This document shows positions 51,825-60,671 of a DNA stretch of 64,000 nt, piece by piece; position 1 is the stretch's first letter, and the number at the start of each line of letters is the position of its first letter. Under the pieces are notes generated by a model that was not told the DNA's origin, ran no database searches, and saw nothing but the letters and a program-made list of their open reading frames with translations. Origin of the DNA: Rickettsiella grylli (lineage in GTDB: Bacteria; Pseudomonadota; Gammaproteobacteria; Diplorickettsiales; Diplorickettsiaceae); the NCBI RefSeq assembly GCF_000168295.1, contig NZ_AAQJ02000001.1:1502412-1566411 (forward strand). The letters run 5' to 3'. The translations under genes and the position numbers were made by a program.

Positions 51825-51827
51825 TAA
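48855..51827 (+). CDS. Giant inverse-autotransporter adhesin, tandem copy 2
   Basis: The 990-residue protein is almost identical to copy 1 in signal peptide, barrel and passenger. It has one 192-residue module instead of two, and a 12-residue insert in the linker (DGGDGDNGGPGG type) that copy 1 lacks. A Thr is added near the C-terminus and it ends at RSVNC rather than RSVNCNS. The upstream leader is repeated exactly. Intergenic spacing to copy 1 is about 206 bases, without a clear terminator, so both could be expressed. An intrinsic terminator follows it. Confidence 0.78.
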   Translation: MKSKGINKCCFITLAIGFSSILLKANAEVLPIPARFSGNVYGSTKYVVGQADAMLPLVGDAQHNFYIDPALTSGSNWEGHGDLGLGYRWIQNGSAILGGYLFGEYNRMDNNVRIWTMNPGIEALGSRWDAHLNGYFVMDNRSKVVGTDLEFVRFRGHSAVYNLFDVTQNVGNGGDVKLGYQLFPKTPLKAFVGSYFFSPAETKNILGGAVGLEYWANRNVKVFASYTYDKLRRSVGSLGLGVELGGTHVHRSDPSIEERITDPLERNLAELGGSAAFPSQMKRKLVRTIGDGGDGDGGDGDNGGPGGEIPGINAFFSQTGTPNNGGVGLTLGNCTYENPCGPTDLTNEATQTLSGYLPNTKMYFLGGTYTALDVPGGSNPVTIRAGQSLTSYPGTPISTLSGGLIMEGNNSVNNMKLAPTPSTPIGISGAPNGNVLINGSEIGSAEAPYVTGVELTGSAQTTLDKSKVFGSTGVRFSEATSLISNASEINGTVSGIESTGSGLINLTNQSSVNVTGEDGLVGVSSTGEGEVTVSGASSINVDATGSAVGYSSGGSGAVNFSGGSAINVKSTGGQAIGIHTLTSSVAPVMLDETQIKVDGQTNPIGVLTEGEGSYTARNPKIEVIGGTSAQGVLSSGSGAIKTEAGTITVDGNGQAAATGFSTTSTSSGNVELKGTKINVSGGNRTRGLDVGGSGPIELTGAGSITVNAVGSSGILGISRNSGSTSDITLADNFSVDAIGGEGTIGISDEGTGTFTLGDENIISAMGDTNITAFSKTSAGEVNIGSSKLMANAPAGQALGLSADGPAVIKMNGTQIQVESGGGRGAWFKQTSKGELTNTIITAPNRALEVQDRSQVTVTGGHFTVGNNRASAIISGPGTSTINISGTRIDVTGPGIPPNAELNGIAKNRAGSGAVRAKDLIINVSSPTTGTSRGATTTERTSGVFTIEGSKINVKGGNTTSEGRSGPVVPRGGPITSTNNTCTLNGRSVNC

Positions 51828-51859
51828 AAGAGAGCAGAATAAAAACAGAATAAATAAAA

Positions 51860-51887
51860 CCTCTTCTTCATGTTTAGAGGGCTTTTT
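51860..51887 (+). terminator. Intrinsic terminator after adhesin gene 2
   Basis: CCTCT (51860-51864) pairs with AGAGG (51876-51880), followed by GCTTTTTATT. A longer pairing of ACCTCTTC with GAAGAGGT (to 51901) is also possible. Confidence 0.6.
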
Positions 51888-52198
51888 ATTGTAGAAGAGG
51901 TCTGACCACCTTCTAACTATAGCGGTAGCGGTCGTAATACGGTGGGATAGACAAATGATTATAGGTTCTAGAGATATTAATTGCTTCAGCACAAAGAAGT
52001 AAAAGATTTCATTTATTTACTACAACTTTATAATCATTGCTTTGTTTCTTACTTAACAGAAAGTAAACAATTGCTCTATACACATTTATTTCGATAAAAA
52101 CATTGATGATTATTGCCATTGAAGATTAAACGTAAAGCTTCAATGTTATAAAATAAGAAAGGAGTAAATCTGTAAATAATAAATTCATTTTTTTCTTA
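51888..52198. other. Intergenic region before IS256 copy 2
   Basis: About 310 AT-rich bases with short degenerate frames only. No gene, RNA or promoter that I can support. Any promoter of the oxygenase gene that lay here is now cut off by the IS. Confidence 0.4.
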
Positions 52199-52206
52199 AA
52201 ATAAAG

Positions 52207-53518
52207 GGGAGTATTCAATTAACTGTGTCAACGCTAAACTAAATCAACAATTTTAGGAGTTGACATGAAACAAGCCATACTCAGTAAAGAATTTGAAGCT
52301 GAAGCGATAGCACGGCTAAAATCAGGAGAATCGTTAACAGGAAAAGATGGAATATTAACGCCGTTAATAAAACAAATTATCGAAGCATCGTTAGAGGGGG
52401 AAATAGACGCTCATTTATCAGAATCTAAAGCAACGGATATCTCAAATCGACGCAATGGAAAAACCAGTAAGTTATTAAAAACGGGGACAGAAAGTTTTGA
52501 GCTAGAAACACCCCGAGACCGTTTAGGAACGTTTGAACCACAAATGGTTAAGAAACGTCAAACGGTTTTAAACGAGTCCTTAGATAACAAAATACTGTCA
52601 TTGTATGCACTTGGGATGAGCTATGAGGCGATCCAAGAACATCTGGCGGATATGTATGGTCTTGAGGTTTCAGCCGCTAAAATTAGCTTGATAAGCGATA
52701 AATTAATGCCGGTTATAACGGAATGGCGAAATAGACCGTTAGAATCTGTGTATCCCATCGTATTTCTCGATGCCATGCATTTTAAGGTGCGTATTGAAGG
52801 AAAAGTCAGTAGTCGTGCTTTTTATTCGGTTTTGGGTGTTAACAATCAGGGTCGTAAAGAAATTTTAGGGCTGTATCTTTCTGAAAATGAAGGTTCTCGT
52901 TTCTGGCTACACGTTTTAAATGATTTGTGCGCTCGCGGAGTTGAGGATATTCTCATTGCTAGCATTGACGGATTAAAGGGTTTTCCTGAAGCCATTGCTG
53001 AGGTTTTCCCCCAGACAGAAATTCAGCTTTGTGTGATTCATCAAATCCGTAACTCATTAAAGTACGTGACCAGCAAAGATCAAAAATCCTTTATGGCTGA
53101 TTTAAAATTGGTTTATCGTGCGAGCTCCAAGGATTTAGCCGAGCATCGCCTATTGGAGCTTGATGAAAAATGGGGTAAAAAATACCCTGCTGTGATTAAG
53201 TCTTGGCAAACTCAATGGGAGCGTTTGTCTCAGTATTTTAAGTACCCAGAAGAGCTACGACGTATTGTTTACACAACGAATATAGTGGAGGGGTTTCATC
53301 GGCAAGTGCGTAAATATACCAAAAATAAAGGCGCTTTTACTAGTGAAAATGCCTTACTTAAATTAATTTACTGTGCCTGTCAAAAAATACTAGAAAAGTG
53401 GTACCAGCCCCTGCATAATTGGGCCTTAATTGCCTCTCAACTACAGATATTTTTTGATGGCAGATTAAATTTACAGTTACGATAAAATTATTAATGACAC
53501 AGTTTTGTGAACACTCTC
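52207..53518 (+). mobile_element. IS256-family insertion sequence, copy 2
   Basis: Same 1312-bp element as at 30866-32177, in the same orientation. It is flanked by a perfect 8-bp target duplication AAATAAAG at 52199-52206 and 53519-53526. The exact duplication shows simple, recent transposition. It ends 36 bases before the oxygenase start codon. Confidence 0.95.
52265..53485 (+). CDS. IS256-family transposase (copy 2)
   Basis: A 406-residue protein identical to the one encoded at 30924-32144, with intact DDE motifs. TAGGAGTTGAC supplies the ribosome site before the ATG. Confidence 0.95.
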   Translation: MKQAILSKEFEAEAIARLKSGESLTGKDGILTPLIKQIIEASLEGEIDAHLSESKATDISNRRNGKTSKLLKTGTESFELETPRDRLGTFEPQMVKKRQTVLNESLDNKILSLYALGMSYEAIQEHLADMYGLEVSAAKISLISDKLMPVITEWRNRPLESVYPIVFLDAMHFKVRIEGKVSSRAFYSVLGVNNQGRKEILGLYLSENEGSRFWLHVLNDLCARGVEDILIASIDGLKGFPEAIAEVFPQTEIQLCVIHQIRNSLKYVTSKDQKSFMADLKLVYRASSKDLAEHRLLELDEKWGKKYPAVIKSWQTQWERLSQYFKYPEELRRIVYTTNIVEGFHRQVRKYTKNKGAFTSENALLKLIYCACQKILEKWYQPLHNWALIASQLQIFFDGRLNLQLR

Positions 53519-53554
53519 AAATAAAGTTTAAGTTTTATTTTAAAAAATTATTTT

Positions 53555-54343
53555 ATGAATGAATTACGGTCATCTAAACATAATCTGGAAAGAATTTTTA
53601 ACAGATGTCCTAAACTAGAACTTCCTCTTCCTTGTTATTTTCAAATAAAAAATTCTATAAGTATTTCTTATGAAAATTGTGCAGATCTACTAGATAAATA
53701 TGGTATCTGTATTTTTTCTTTAAATTACCGAGATAATAGTTTTACTTTCAAACAACTTATTCAAAGTTTAGGTATTTTGCACACTCATAATGAAAAAGAT
53801 AGTTTTATATGGAATATTAAGATATCGAGAGAAAATAAAAAACAATTGCCTAGATCACATAAAGATTATGAATTTCACTTTCATACTGATTGTTCCTATG
53901 AAGAAAATGTACCTGATTATTTTGCACTATATGTATTACATGCAGATCAAAAAATGGGAGGTAACAATTTAATTGTTGATAGTAAAATATTACTTAATTC
54001 TTTATCTAAAGAAACTCTCAAAGTATTACAAAATTTTCCTGTAACAATAAAGGTGCCGCACGAGTTTTTTAAGGGAAAAAGTTGTATACAAGCATGTATT
54101 ATTGATGCTAATTGTAATATACGATTTCGCCGTGAAATTATTGATTTAGATAGCCTCACTTTTAAACAATTAAAGGCAATAGAAGAATTAGAAAATTTAA
54201 TTTATTTTCCACAATATAGCCGGAAACTTACATTGAAAAATGATCAAATACTTATACTAAATAATAAAAGATTTCTGCATGCAAGAACCCATGTAAAAGA
54301 TTCGAGGAGGCACTTGCAACGTATTCGTTTTTTTCGTGGCTAA
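53555..54343 (+). CDS. TauD/TfdA-like Fe(II)/2-oxoglutarate-dependent oxygenase
   Basis: The 262-residue protein has the iron facial triad: His110 and Asp112 in FHFHTDCSY and His242 in NNKRFLHART. The likely 2-oxoglutarate-binding Arg256 (HLQRIRFF) is 14 residues after the distal His, as in clavaminate-synthase-like enzymes. Length is typical. Such enzymes hydroxylate, desaturate or cyclise amino acids, amines and peptide intermediates. The gene is very AT-rich, unlike the core. Its upstream region was replaced by IS256 copy 2 and I see no good ribosome site. The neighbour downstream is an ATP-grasp-like ligase, which suggests a shared pathway. Confidence 0.8.
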   Translation: MNELRSSKHNLERIFNRCPKLELPLPCYFQIKNSISISYENCADLLDKYGICIFSLNYRDNSFTFKQLIQSLGILHTHNEKDSFIWNIKISRENKKQLPRSHKDYEFHFHTDCSYEENVPDYFALYVLHADQKMGGNNLIVDSKILLNSLSKETLKVLQNFPVTIKVPHEFFKGKSCIQACIIDANCNIRFRREIIDLDSLTFKQLKAIEELENLIYFPQYSRKLTLKNDQILILNNKRFLHARTHVKDSRRHLQRIRFFRG

Positions 54344-54384
54344 TTATTAGTAAGTGAAATTAGAATTTTTTATTAAAAGAAAGT

Positions 54385-54743
54385 GAGTCTGTAAACCATT
54401 TTGTGTAGTGCTTCATGGCGCACTACACAATTTTATTTACAGACTCACGTCATGGGAAAATGTCATTCCATTTTTTGGCTATCCCACTGAAATTCGTAAG
54501 GTGATTTATACTACCAATGCGATAGAATCACTGAATATGACTTTACGGAAATTTATAAAAAATAAACGGATTTTTCCCTCAGATGAAGCGGCATTTAAAC
54601 AAATTTATTTGGCGATGCAAATTATTGCTAAAAAATGGACTATGCCTATCCGCGATTGGAAGCCTGCTTTGGCTCGCTTTACTATCGAATTTGGTGACAG
54701 AATAGGCACCATAGCTAATTTACACAAATGTTCTTGCAGACTC
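54385..54743 (+). mobile_element. Miniature IS256-family derivative with intact ends
   Basis: A 359-bp element starts GAGTCTGTAAACC and ends with the inverted TTGCAGACTC. It is flanked by a perfect 8-bp duplication AAGAAAGT (54377-54384, 54744-54751). Inside, the first 62 bases form a hairpin because a second, inverted end copy (54418-54446) follows the first. Then comes an in-frame C-terminal transposase piece (NVIPFFGYPTEIRKVIYTTN, AIESLNMTLRKFIKNKRIF, WTMPIRDWKPALARFTIEFG). It has no complete transposase, so it either moved in trans or shrank after insertion. It splits the oxygenase and ligase genes. Confidence 0.85.
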
Positions 54744-54759
54744 AAGAAAGTATATATCT

Positions 54760-56034
54760 ATGTTATCTATAAATCATTTTATGCCTAATCCTTTAATAAA
54801 TTGTTGTCATCTTCAAAGAGACAAACATACTTTAATAAAGAATTTGAATAAACTTTATACTCCTATATGTTTTGATTCCTTAAATATCAATCCTTATCCG
54901 TTATTATTTGATAAACAATTATTTTCTCAATTAAAGGATTGTCATTCATTACTTATAGAAGTAATACCAAAAATAGTAAGTAATTTTTTTATAGATCCCT
55001 CTCTACAGCAGATTATTGCATTAGATGATAAAACACTTGATTTATTACACTCATTAGAAGATAAGCCGTATGAAATAGGGTTTATTCGTCCTGATTTTGT
55101 TTTAGATAAGAACTATCAAATTAAAATATGTGAAATAAATGCTAGATTTCCTTTGAATGCATTTGTTCTTTCTCAATGCTTATCAGATGAAATATTCAAA
55201 AAATTTGAAATTGAGCTTTCTTTTCTAAATGTAAATAAAATAAAAAATTTGGACATCTTCGAGAATTTTTTTGATTTTAAACATTCTATTCATATTATTT
55301 TTAATAAAGAAAAAAGTTTAGATATTTTCTTATTAAAAACTGTAGGAAAAAAAATATTTTCAAATTTAAAAGTTGAATTGATATCTTCACCTAAATTTTT
55401 ATTTAAAAATAAAAAAAAATGTGTTCAGATGATACTTAATTTACATCAACAGGAATTACTTAAATTAAAACCAAGTTTACTTAACGAAATAATCCAACAA
55501 ACTCATTTTAATGATATAAGAACGATATTCATAGTACACGACAAACGTTTTTTATCCATATTGTCAAATAGAACAATTATGTCTAATTACATTTCTCTTG
55601 AAAAATATAATAGATTAACGAGCTATATTATCCCCACTTATATTTTAAATAATGATATTATACATAATATTAAATCTAGTATGAAAAACTGGGTTTTAAA
55701 AAAGAATACGGCGGGTAAAGGCGAAGGTATGATTATCGGTAAAGAGGATCACTCTACCAAAATGCATGACATACTAAGTAATAAAAGACTTGAATATATT
55801 GCCCAACCATTTGTTAATCAACCATTTTTTCGGTTTCTAAGTGATTCATCGCCAATTACAAATAATATTTTCAACAAAAACTACTATAATTTGTACCTGG
55901 TTGGCACAATACTTAGTTTTAATAATATTTTTTTAGGACCAGGTCTTTTAAGAGGTTCTTCTAAATCAATTATAAATATCGCACAAGGTGATACTACTAT
56001 TTTTATACCATTTTCTTTAAATTACAATAATTGA
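54760..56034 (+). CDS. Probable circularly permuted ATP-grasp-type ligase
   Basis: The 424-residue protein (or 417 from ATG 54781) has RPDFVLDKNYQIKICEINAR at about 110-129, resembling the (R)xDF...(E)xNad/rxP block of glutathionylspermidine-synthase-like and permuted ATP-grasp proteins. Glu125 and Asn127 are the expected Mg2+ ligands. A later VLKKNTAGKGEGMIIGKE (about 314-331) resembles the ATP-binding glycine-rich loop. ATP-grasp enzymes join a carboxylate to an amine or thiol via an acyl-phosphate. It is 417 bases after the oxygenase gene, with the miniature IS between, and shares its high AT content. The ribosome site is weak. The family assignment is tentative. Confidence 0.55.
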   Translation: MLSINHFMPNPLINCCHLQRDKHTLIKNLNKLYTPICFDSLNINPYPLLFDKQLFSQLKDCHSLLIEVIPKIVSNFFIDPSLQQIIALDDKTLDLLHSLEDKPYEIGFIRPDFVLDKNYQIKICEINARFPLNAFVLSQCLSDEIFKKFEIELSFLNVNKIKNLDIFENFFDFKHSIHIIFNKEKSLDIFLLKTVGKKIFSNLKVELISSPKFLFKNKKKCVQMILNLHQQELLKLKPSLLNEIIQQTHFNDIRTIFIVHDKRFLSILSNRTIMSNYISLEKYNRLTSYIIPTYILNNDIIHNIKSSMKNWVLKKNTAGKGEGMIIGKEDHSTKMHDILSNKRLEYIAQPFVNQPFFRFLSDSSPITNNIFNKNYYNLYLVGTILSFNNIFLGPGLLRGSSKSIINIAQGDTTIFIPFSLNYNN

Positions 56035-56357
56035 ATATTACATTTTTTTGTTAATCTGGATGAGATATATTCACAGAAAATATAATAGCAGTTCAAGAGT
56101 TTCAATCATAAAACACTTATTTTTTATCATTTGAAATTTTCTGAAAATTCTAACTCAAATGCGATGAGGGGTTAAATTAGTTGTATTTTAATGGTAAAAT
56201 GCGTTAATTAAATAACAAATTATTTTTACTAAGGTAAAGATTATTTTTTAACCTAAAAATAATAGCCAGCATTGGCCTTAATTCCCAAGGATTTCTAGTA
56301 AAATATAGCAGCTAAACGCACATTCGTAGTAAATGAGTAAATGAAATGTGCGGAAAT
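56035..56357. other. Intergenic region between ligase and pilin genes
   Basis: About 320 AT-rich bases between convergent genes. I see no gene, RNA or clear terminator. It marks the end of the accessory island. Confidence 0.4.
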
Positions 56358-56750
56358 TTAAGCTGACCAGCATTGACTTGAGCCACTGCCTTTATTGGTT
56401 TTTTCACCTAATTGATTCAGCATAAAAAGATAGCATTCTGGATCAGTAAATTGTGCTTTGGCGGATAGTTGATACGTATTAGAGGTACTTTTTAAAGTGA
56501 GTTGATAAAATTTTTTTTCAGTCATGTTCTTTAAATGGAGTTTGCTAAAACTGGCTTTTTCATAACTATTATTATTTTCAAGATAGTAAATTTCCATATG
56601 TTGAGCAAGATTAATTAAGGCAATTTTTGCTTCGCTACGACGCGTTTTTTTTACCAAATGTCTGTAAATAGGGGTGGAGAAAGTCGTTAAGATGCCGATT
56701 ATCACTAAGACGATCAGTAATTCAAATAAAGTAAATCCAGCAGTATTCAC
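56358..56750 (-). CDS. Type IV pilin-like protein (PilE family)
   Basis: The 130-residue prepilin has a short leader MNTAG, then FTLFELLIVLVIIGILTTFS: cleavage after Gly5, methylated Phe and the conserved Glu at +5. The C-terminus has a Cys pair (PECYLF...SQCWSA) like the D-loop of minor pilins such as PilE. It would be cut by PilD and enter the pilus or its base. No other pil genes are adjacent. Together with the ComEA-like protein it could serve DNA uptake. Confidence 0.85.
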   Translation of the reverse strand: MNTAGFTLFELLIVLVIIGILTTFSTPIYRHLVKKTRRSEAKIALINLAQHMEIYYLENNNSYEKASFSKLHLKNMTEKKFYQLTLKSTSNTYQLSAKAQFTDPECYLFMLNQLGEKTNKGSGSSQCWSA

Positions 56751-56842
56751 GCTATAAACTCCTTATTATGCTTTATTATAAAAATAAACATAATAAAAGA
56801 GTTTATACAAGTTATTTATCAAAAACGGATTGTATTTTTTTG

Positions 56843-57802
56843 TTAACGAAATCCATGAGGTAAAATGCCCAGATTCGTACTGAGTTGTTGTGCAAACGCC
56901 GCGCCAATACGATCAGAAAGTTGTTGTAGAAGGCCGGGTTTAACCGTGTAATCGACAATGTTTTTATTTTTAATTAATTCACGGGATAAACTATTTAAAT
57001 CTCCAAAACCGTCGATTAACCCTAAAGGTAATGCCTCCTCGCCGGTCCAGGCTAATCCTGAAAATAATTCAGGATTATTTTTTAAACGATTTCCGCGGCC
57101 TTGTTTAACCGCATGAATGAATTGCTGATGAACATTGGCAAGCATACGTTCGGCAATCCGTTTTTCATCTAATTTTTCTGGTGAAAATGGATCTAAAAAA
57201 CCTTTATGATCGCCAGCGGTTAATAAACGACGTTCGACGCCGACTTTTTTCATCGTCTCTACAAAACCAAATCCATCCATTAAAACACCAATTGATCCGA
57301 CGAGACTTGAGGGATTCGCATAAATACGATCACTTGCAGAGGCGATGTAATAAGCCGCCGATGCACACAGATCATCACAGACCGCATAGAGCTTGGTTTT
57401 GGGATATTGATGACGTAAATAACGGATTTCATGATAGATCTGTGCGGCTTGCACTGGACTTCCACCGGGACTATTAATGCGAAGAATAACGGTACGGGTA
57501 TTTTTGTCCTCAAAGGCATTTTGTAGACCTTCTATAACATTGTCCGCATTAGCCGCTGAGTTATCGTTAATGATCCCTTTGATATCAACAAGTCCAATGT
57601 GTGCTTTGGCTTTAGAAGTCGTTGGAAGGTTAGGCGTTGATGGCCATAAAATAAGCAAAAAGCTTAAAAAAATCAAAAAAAGTAAAAATTTAAAAAAAAT
57701 GTTCCATCGTCTTTTACGTCGTTGTTCTTTTAAGGCCTCAAAAAGTAATTTTTCCAGGGTTTTACGTTGCCACGTTGGATCACTTAATAATTCTTCTGCC
57801 AT
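56843..57802 (-). CDS. sppA: Signal peptide peptidase SppA-like S49 serine protease
   Basis: The 319-residue protein has one N-terminal membrane helix (FFKFLLFLIFLSFLLILW), then a protease domain with INSPGGSPVQAAQIYHEI. The catalytic Ser is in DDLCASAAYYIAS and the Lys in AGDHKGFLDPF. This is the short (single-repeat) form found in many bacteria. It degrades leftover signal peptides in the membrane. It is divergent from clpB. Confidence 0.92.
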   Translation of the reverse strand: MAEELLSDPTWQRKTLEKLLFEALKEQRRKRRWNIFFKFLLFLIFLSFLLILWPSTPNLPTTSKAKAHIGLVDIKGIINDNSAANADNVIEGLQNAFEDKNTRTVILRINSPGGSPVQAAQIYHEIRYLRHQYPKTKLYAVCDDLCASAAYYIASASDRIYANPSSLVGSIGVLMDGFGFVETMKKVGVERRLLTAGDHKGFLDPFSPEKLDEKRIAERMLANVHQQFIHAVKQGRGNRLKNNPELFSGLAWTGEEALPLGLIDGFGDLNSLSRELIKNKNIVDYTVKPGLLQQLSDRIGAAFAQQLSTNLGILPHGFR

Positions 57803-58045
57803 ATAAACCCCTGCTGAAACGTTAAATAGGTAAATTCGCTTAGTTTACCTCTTTTTTATGACAGGGGACATATTGATCTAAAAATGAATCATTGACTTTC
57901 TATTCATCGACTTGTGCAGTGGTATTGGGTATTGATGTTCTATTAGAATGATCTGAAATTTTTCCAGAGTTGACTTGATTTTTCCGAATTAGACTAAACT
58001 ATTGAGAAGACAGTCATCCAATTGAATGATCATTCGAGGGGTAAT

Positions 58046-60652
58046 ATGAGTCTTAATAAATTAACAAGTCAATTTCAGAATGCGTTGGCCGAATCGCAAT
58101 CAATCGCAATAGGGCATGATAACGCGTTTATTGAACCTATTCATTTGATGTCTGCTTTATTACGACAAGAAAAGGGTACGGTGAGGCCTCTATTAAGTAA
58201 AGCGAACGTTAATTTAAATCAATTAACGAAAAGTGTAGATGAAGCAATCGCACACTTGCCGAGCGTAGAAACTTCAACACCAGGTGAAATTTATCCTTCT
58301 AAAGATTTTACTCGTTTATTGAATATAACCGATAAATTTGCACAACAAAGACAGGATGAGTATCTATCCAGTGAATTATTTGTATTGGCCGCAGTGGGGG
58401 ATAAAAGTATTTTAGGTGAGTTATTAAGGAAAGCAGGTGCTGATAAAACAATGATTGAACAAGCAATAAAGGATATACGAGGTGGCGAGACCGTGAATGA
58501 TCCTGAAGCGGAAGGTCGTCGAGGGGCTTTAGAAAAATATACCATTGATTTGACAACACAAGCGTCACAAGGAAAATTAGATCCGGTGATTGGTCGAGAT
58601 GATGTGATACGTCGAACCATTCAAGTGTTACAACGACGAACCAAAAATAATCCGGTTCTTATTGGTGAACCTGGAGTGGGTAAAACGGCTGTCGTGGAAG
58701 GGCTTGCTCAACGTATTGTTAATCACGAAGTTCCAGAAGGATTAAGAAATAAACGTTTACTGGCTTTAGATATCGGTTCATTGATTGCGGGGGCTAAGTA
58801 TCGTGGTGAATTTGAAGAGCGATTAAAAGCGGTATTAAATGAACTTGCAAAGCAAGAAGGGCAAATTATTTTATTTATTGATGAGTTGCATACCATGGTG
58901 GGGGCAGGGAAAGCGGAAGGGGCTATGGATGCGGGGAATATGCTAAAACCTGCTTTAGCAAGAGGTCAATTACACTGTATTGGTGCAACGACATTAAATG
59001 AATACCGAAACTATATTGAAAAGGATGCTGCATTAGAACGTCGTTTTCAAAAAATTCTGGTTGATGAGCCGAATGTTGAAGATACGATCGCTATTTTACG
59101 GGGTTTAAAGCAACGTTATGAAATTCATCATGGCGTCGAAATTATGGATTCTGCTATTGTTGCGGCCGCAACGTTATCGCATCGTTATATTTCAGATAGA
59201 AATTTACCGGACAAAGCCATTGATCTGATTGATGAAGCGGCGAGTCGGATTCGAATTGAAATTGATTCTAAACCCGAAAAATTAGATCGATTAGATAGGC
59301 GATTAATTCAGTTAAAAATTGAACGAGAAGCACTCAAAAAAGAAACCGATGAATCCTCCAAAATCAGATTGAAAAATTTAGACAATGAGATTACTGAACT
59401 TTCAAAAAAATATGCCGATCTGAATGAGATTTGGAAAGCTGAAAAGGCAACCTTACAAGGCGAGCAAAAAATTAAAAGTGAACTGGAAAAGGCTCAATTT
59501 GAGTTAGAAAAAGCACGCCGTTCGGGCGATTTGAATCGAATGTCTGAACTCCAATATGGCCATATTCCTGCTTTAGAAAAAAAATTAGTGGCCGCTCAAA
59601 AAATAGAAAAAAAAGAACAACCCGCTTTAATACGCAATAAGGTAAGCGAGAAAGAAATTGCAGAAATTGTTTCACAATGGACCGGTATCCCTGTTGCGAA
59701 GATGCTCGAGGGTGAACGAGAAAAATTATTACAGATGGAAGACGCACTCCATAAACGGGTGGTGGGTCAAGATGAAGCGATTTCTGTGGTAGCCAATGCC
59801 ATTCGGCGGTCTCGCGCAGGACTTTCTGATCCGAATCGTCCCATCGGATCATTTATTTTTTCAGGACCTACGGGTGTGGGTAAAACTGAAGTGTGCAAAG
59901 CTTTAGCAGGATTTTTATTTGATTCCGATGAGGCGATGGTGCGTTTAGACATGTCCGAATTTATGGAAAAACATTCGGTCGCACGGTTAATTGGTGCTCC
60001 TCCAGGCTATGTGGGTTACGAAGAAGGCGGCTATCTTACTGAAGCAGTGCGTCGAAAGCCTTATTCTGTGGTGCTTTTGGATGAAATTGAAAAAGCACAT
60101 GCGGATGTATTCAATATTTTATTACAAGTATTAGAAGATGGTCGGTTAACCGATAGTCATGGACGTACCGTCGACTTTCGAAATACAGTGATTGTTATGA
60201 CATCGAATTTAGGATCGCAAATTATTCAAGAATTTACTTCAAAGCAGGACTATGCCGCTTTAAAAAGTACATTAATGGATATCATTGCGCAACATTTTCG
60301 ACCTGAATTTATTAATCGCGTTGATGAAGTGGTTGTATTTCATGCCTTAAATGAAACACAAATTCATTCGATTACAAAAATTCAATTACAACGCCTCCGT
60401 CAACGTCTTGGTGAACGAGACTTACACTTAGAAGTGAGCGAAGCTGCCATAAACCATATTGCTAAAATGGGTTACGATCCTGTTTATGGCGCACGACCTT
60501 TAAAACGGACGATTCAGCAAGAATTGGAAAACCCCATTGCCAAGGAAATGCTTGAAGAAAAATTTCTGCCGGGGGACAAAATTTTTGTGGATTATAGTGA
60601 CGATAAAATAAAATTAACCGCAAAAAAACAACGTCAAAAAATGAGGAAATAA
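58046..60652 (+). CDS. clpB: Disaggregase ClpB (Hsp100)
   Basis: The ATG at 58046 follows GAGGGG by 5 bases and starts [21 protein letters not shown]; an in-frame ATG at 58022 would add 8 residues. The 868-residue protein has the Clp-N domain, the first AAA module ([21 protein letters not shown]), the coiled-coil middle domain typical of ClpB, and the second module ([26 protein letters not shown]). It rescues aggregated proteins with DnaK. No clear heat-shock sigma-32 promoter could be confirmed upstream. Confidence 0.97.
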   Translation: MSLNKLTSQFQNALAESQSIAIGHDNAFIEPIHLMSALLRQEKGTVRPLLSKANVNLNQLTKSVDEAIAHLPSVETSTPGEIYPSKDFTRLLNITDKFAQQRQDEYLSSELFVLAAVGDKSILGELLRKAGADKTMIEQAIKDIRGGETVNDPEAEGRRGALEKYTIDLTTQASQGKLDPVIGRDDVIRRTIQVLQRRTKNNPVLIGEPGVGKTAVVEGLAQRIVNHEVPEGLRNKRLLALDIGSLIAGAKYRGEFEERLKAVLNELAKQEGQIILFIDELHTMVGAGKAEGAMDAGNMLKPALARGQLHCIGATTLNEYRNYIEKDAALERRFQKILVDEPNVEDTIAILRGLKQRYEIHHGVEIMDSAIVAAATLSHRYISDRNLPDKAIDLIDEAASRIRIEIDSKPEKLDRLDRRLIQLKIEREALKKETDESSKIRLKNLDNEITELSKKYADLNEIWKAEKATLQGEQKIKSELEKAQFELEKARRSGDLNRMSELQYGHIPALEKKLVAAQKIEKKEQPALIRNKVSEKEIAEIVSQWTGIPVAKMLEGEREKLLQMEDALHKRVVGQDEAISVVANAIRRSRAGLSDPNRPIGSFIFSGPTGVGKTEVCKALAGFLFDSDEAMVRLDMSEFMEKHSVARLIGAPPGYVGYEEGGYLTEAVRRKPYSVVLLDEIEKAHADVFNILLQVLEDGRLTDSHGRTVDFRNTVIVMTSNLGSQIIQEFTSKQDYAALKSTLMDIIAQHFRPEFINRVDEVVVFHALNETQIHSITKIQLQRLRQRLGERDLHLEVSEAAINHIAKMGYDPVYGARPLKRTIQQELENPIAKEMLEEKFLPGDKIFVDYSDDKIKLTAKKQRQKMRK

Positions 60653-60671
60653 AAAATAAACAACGATAAAA

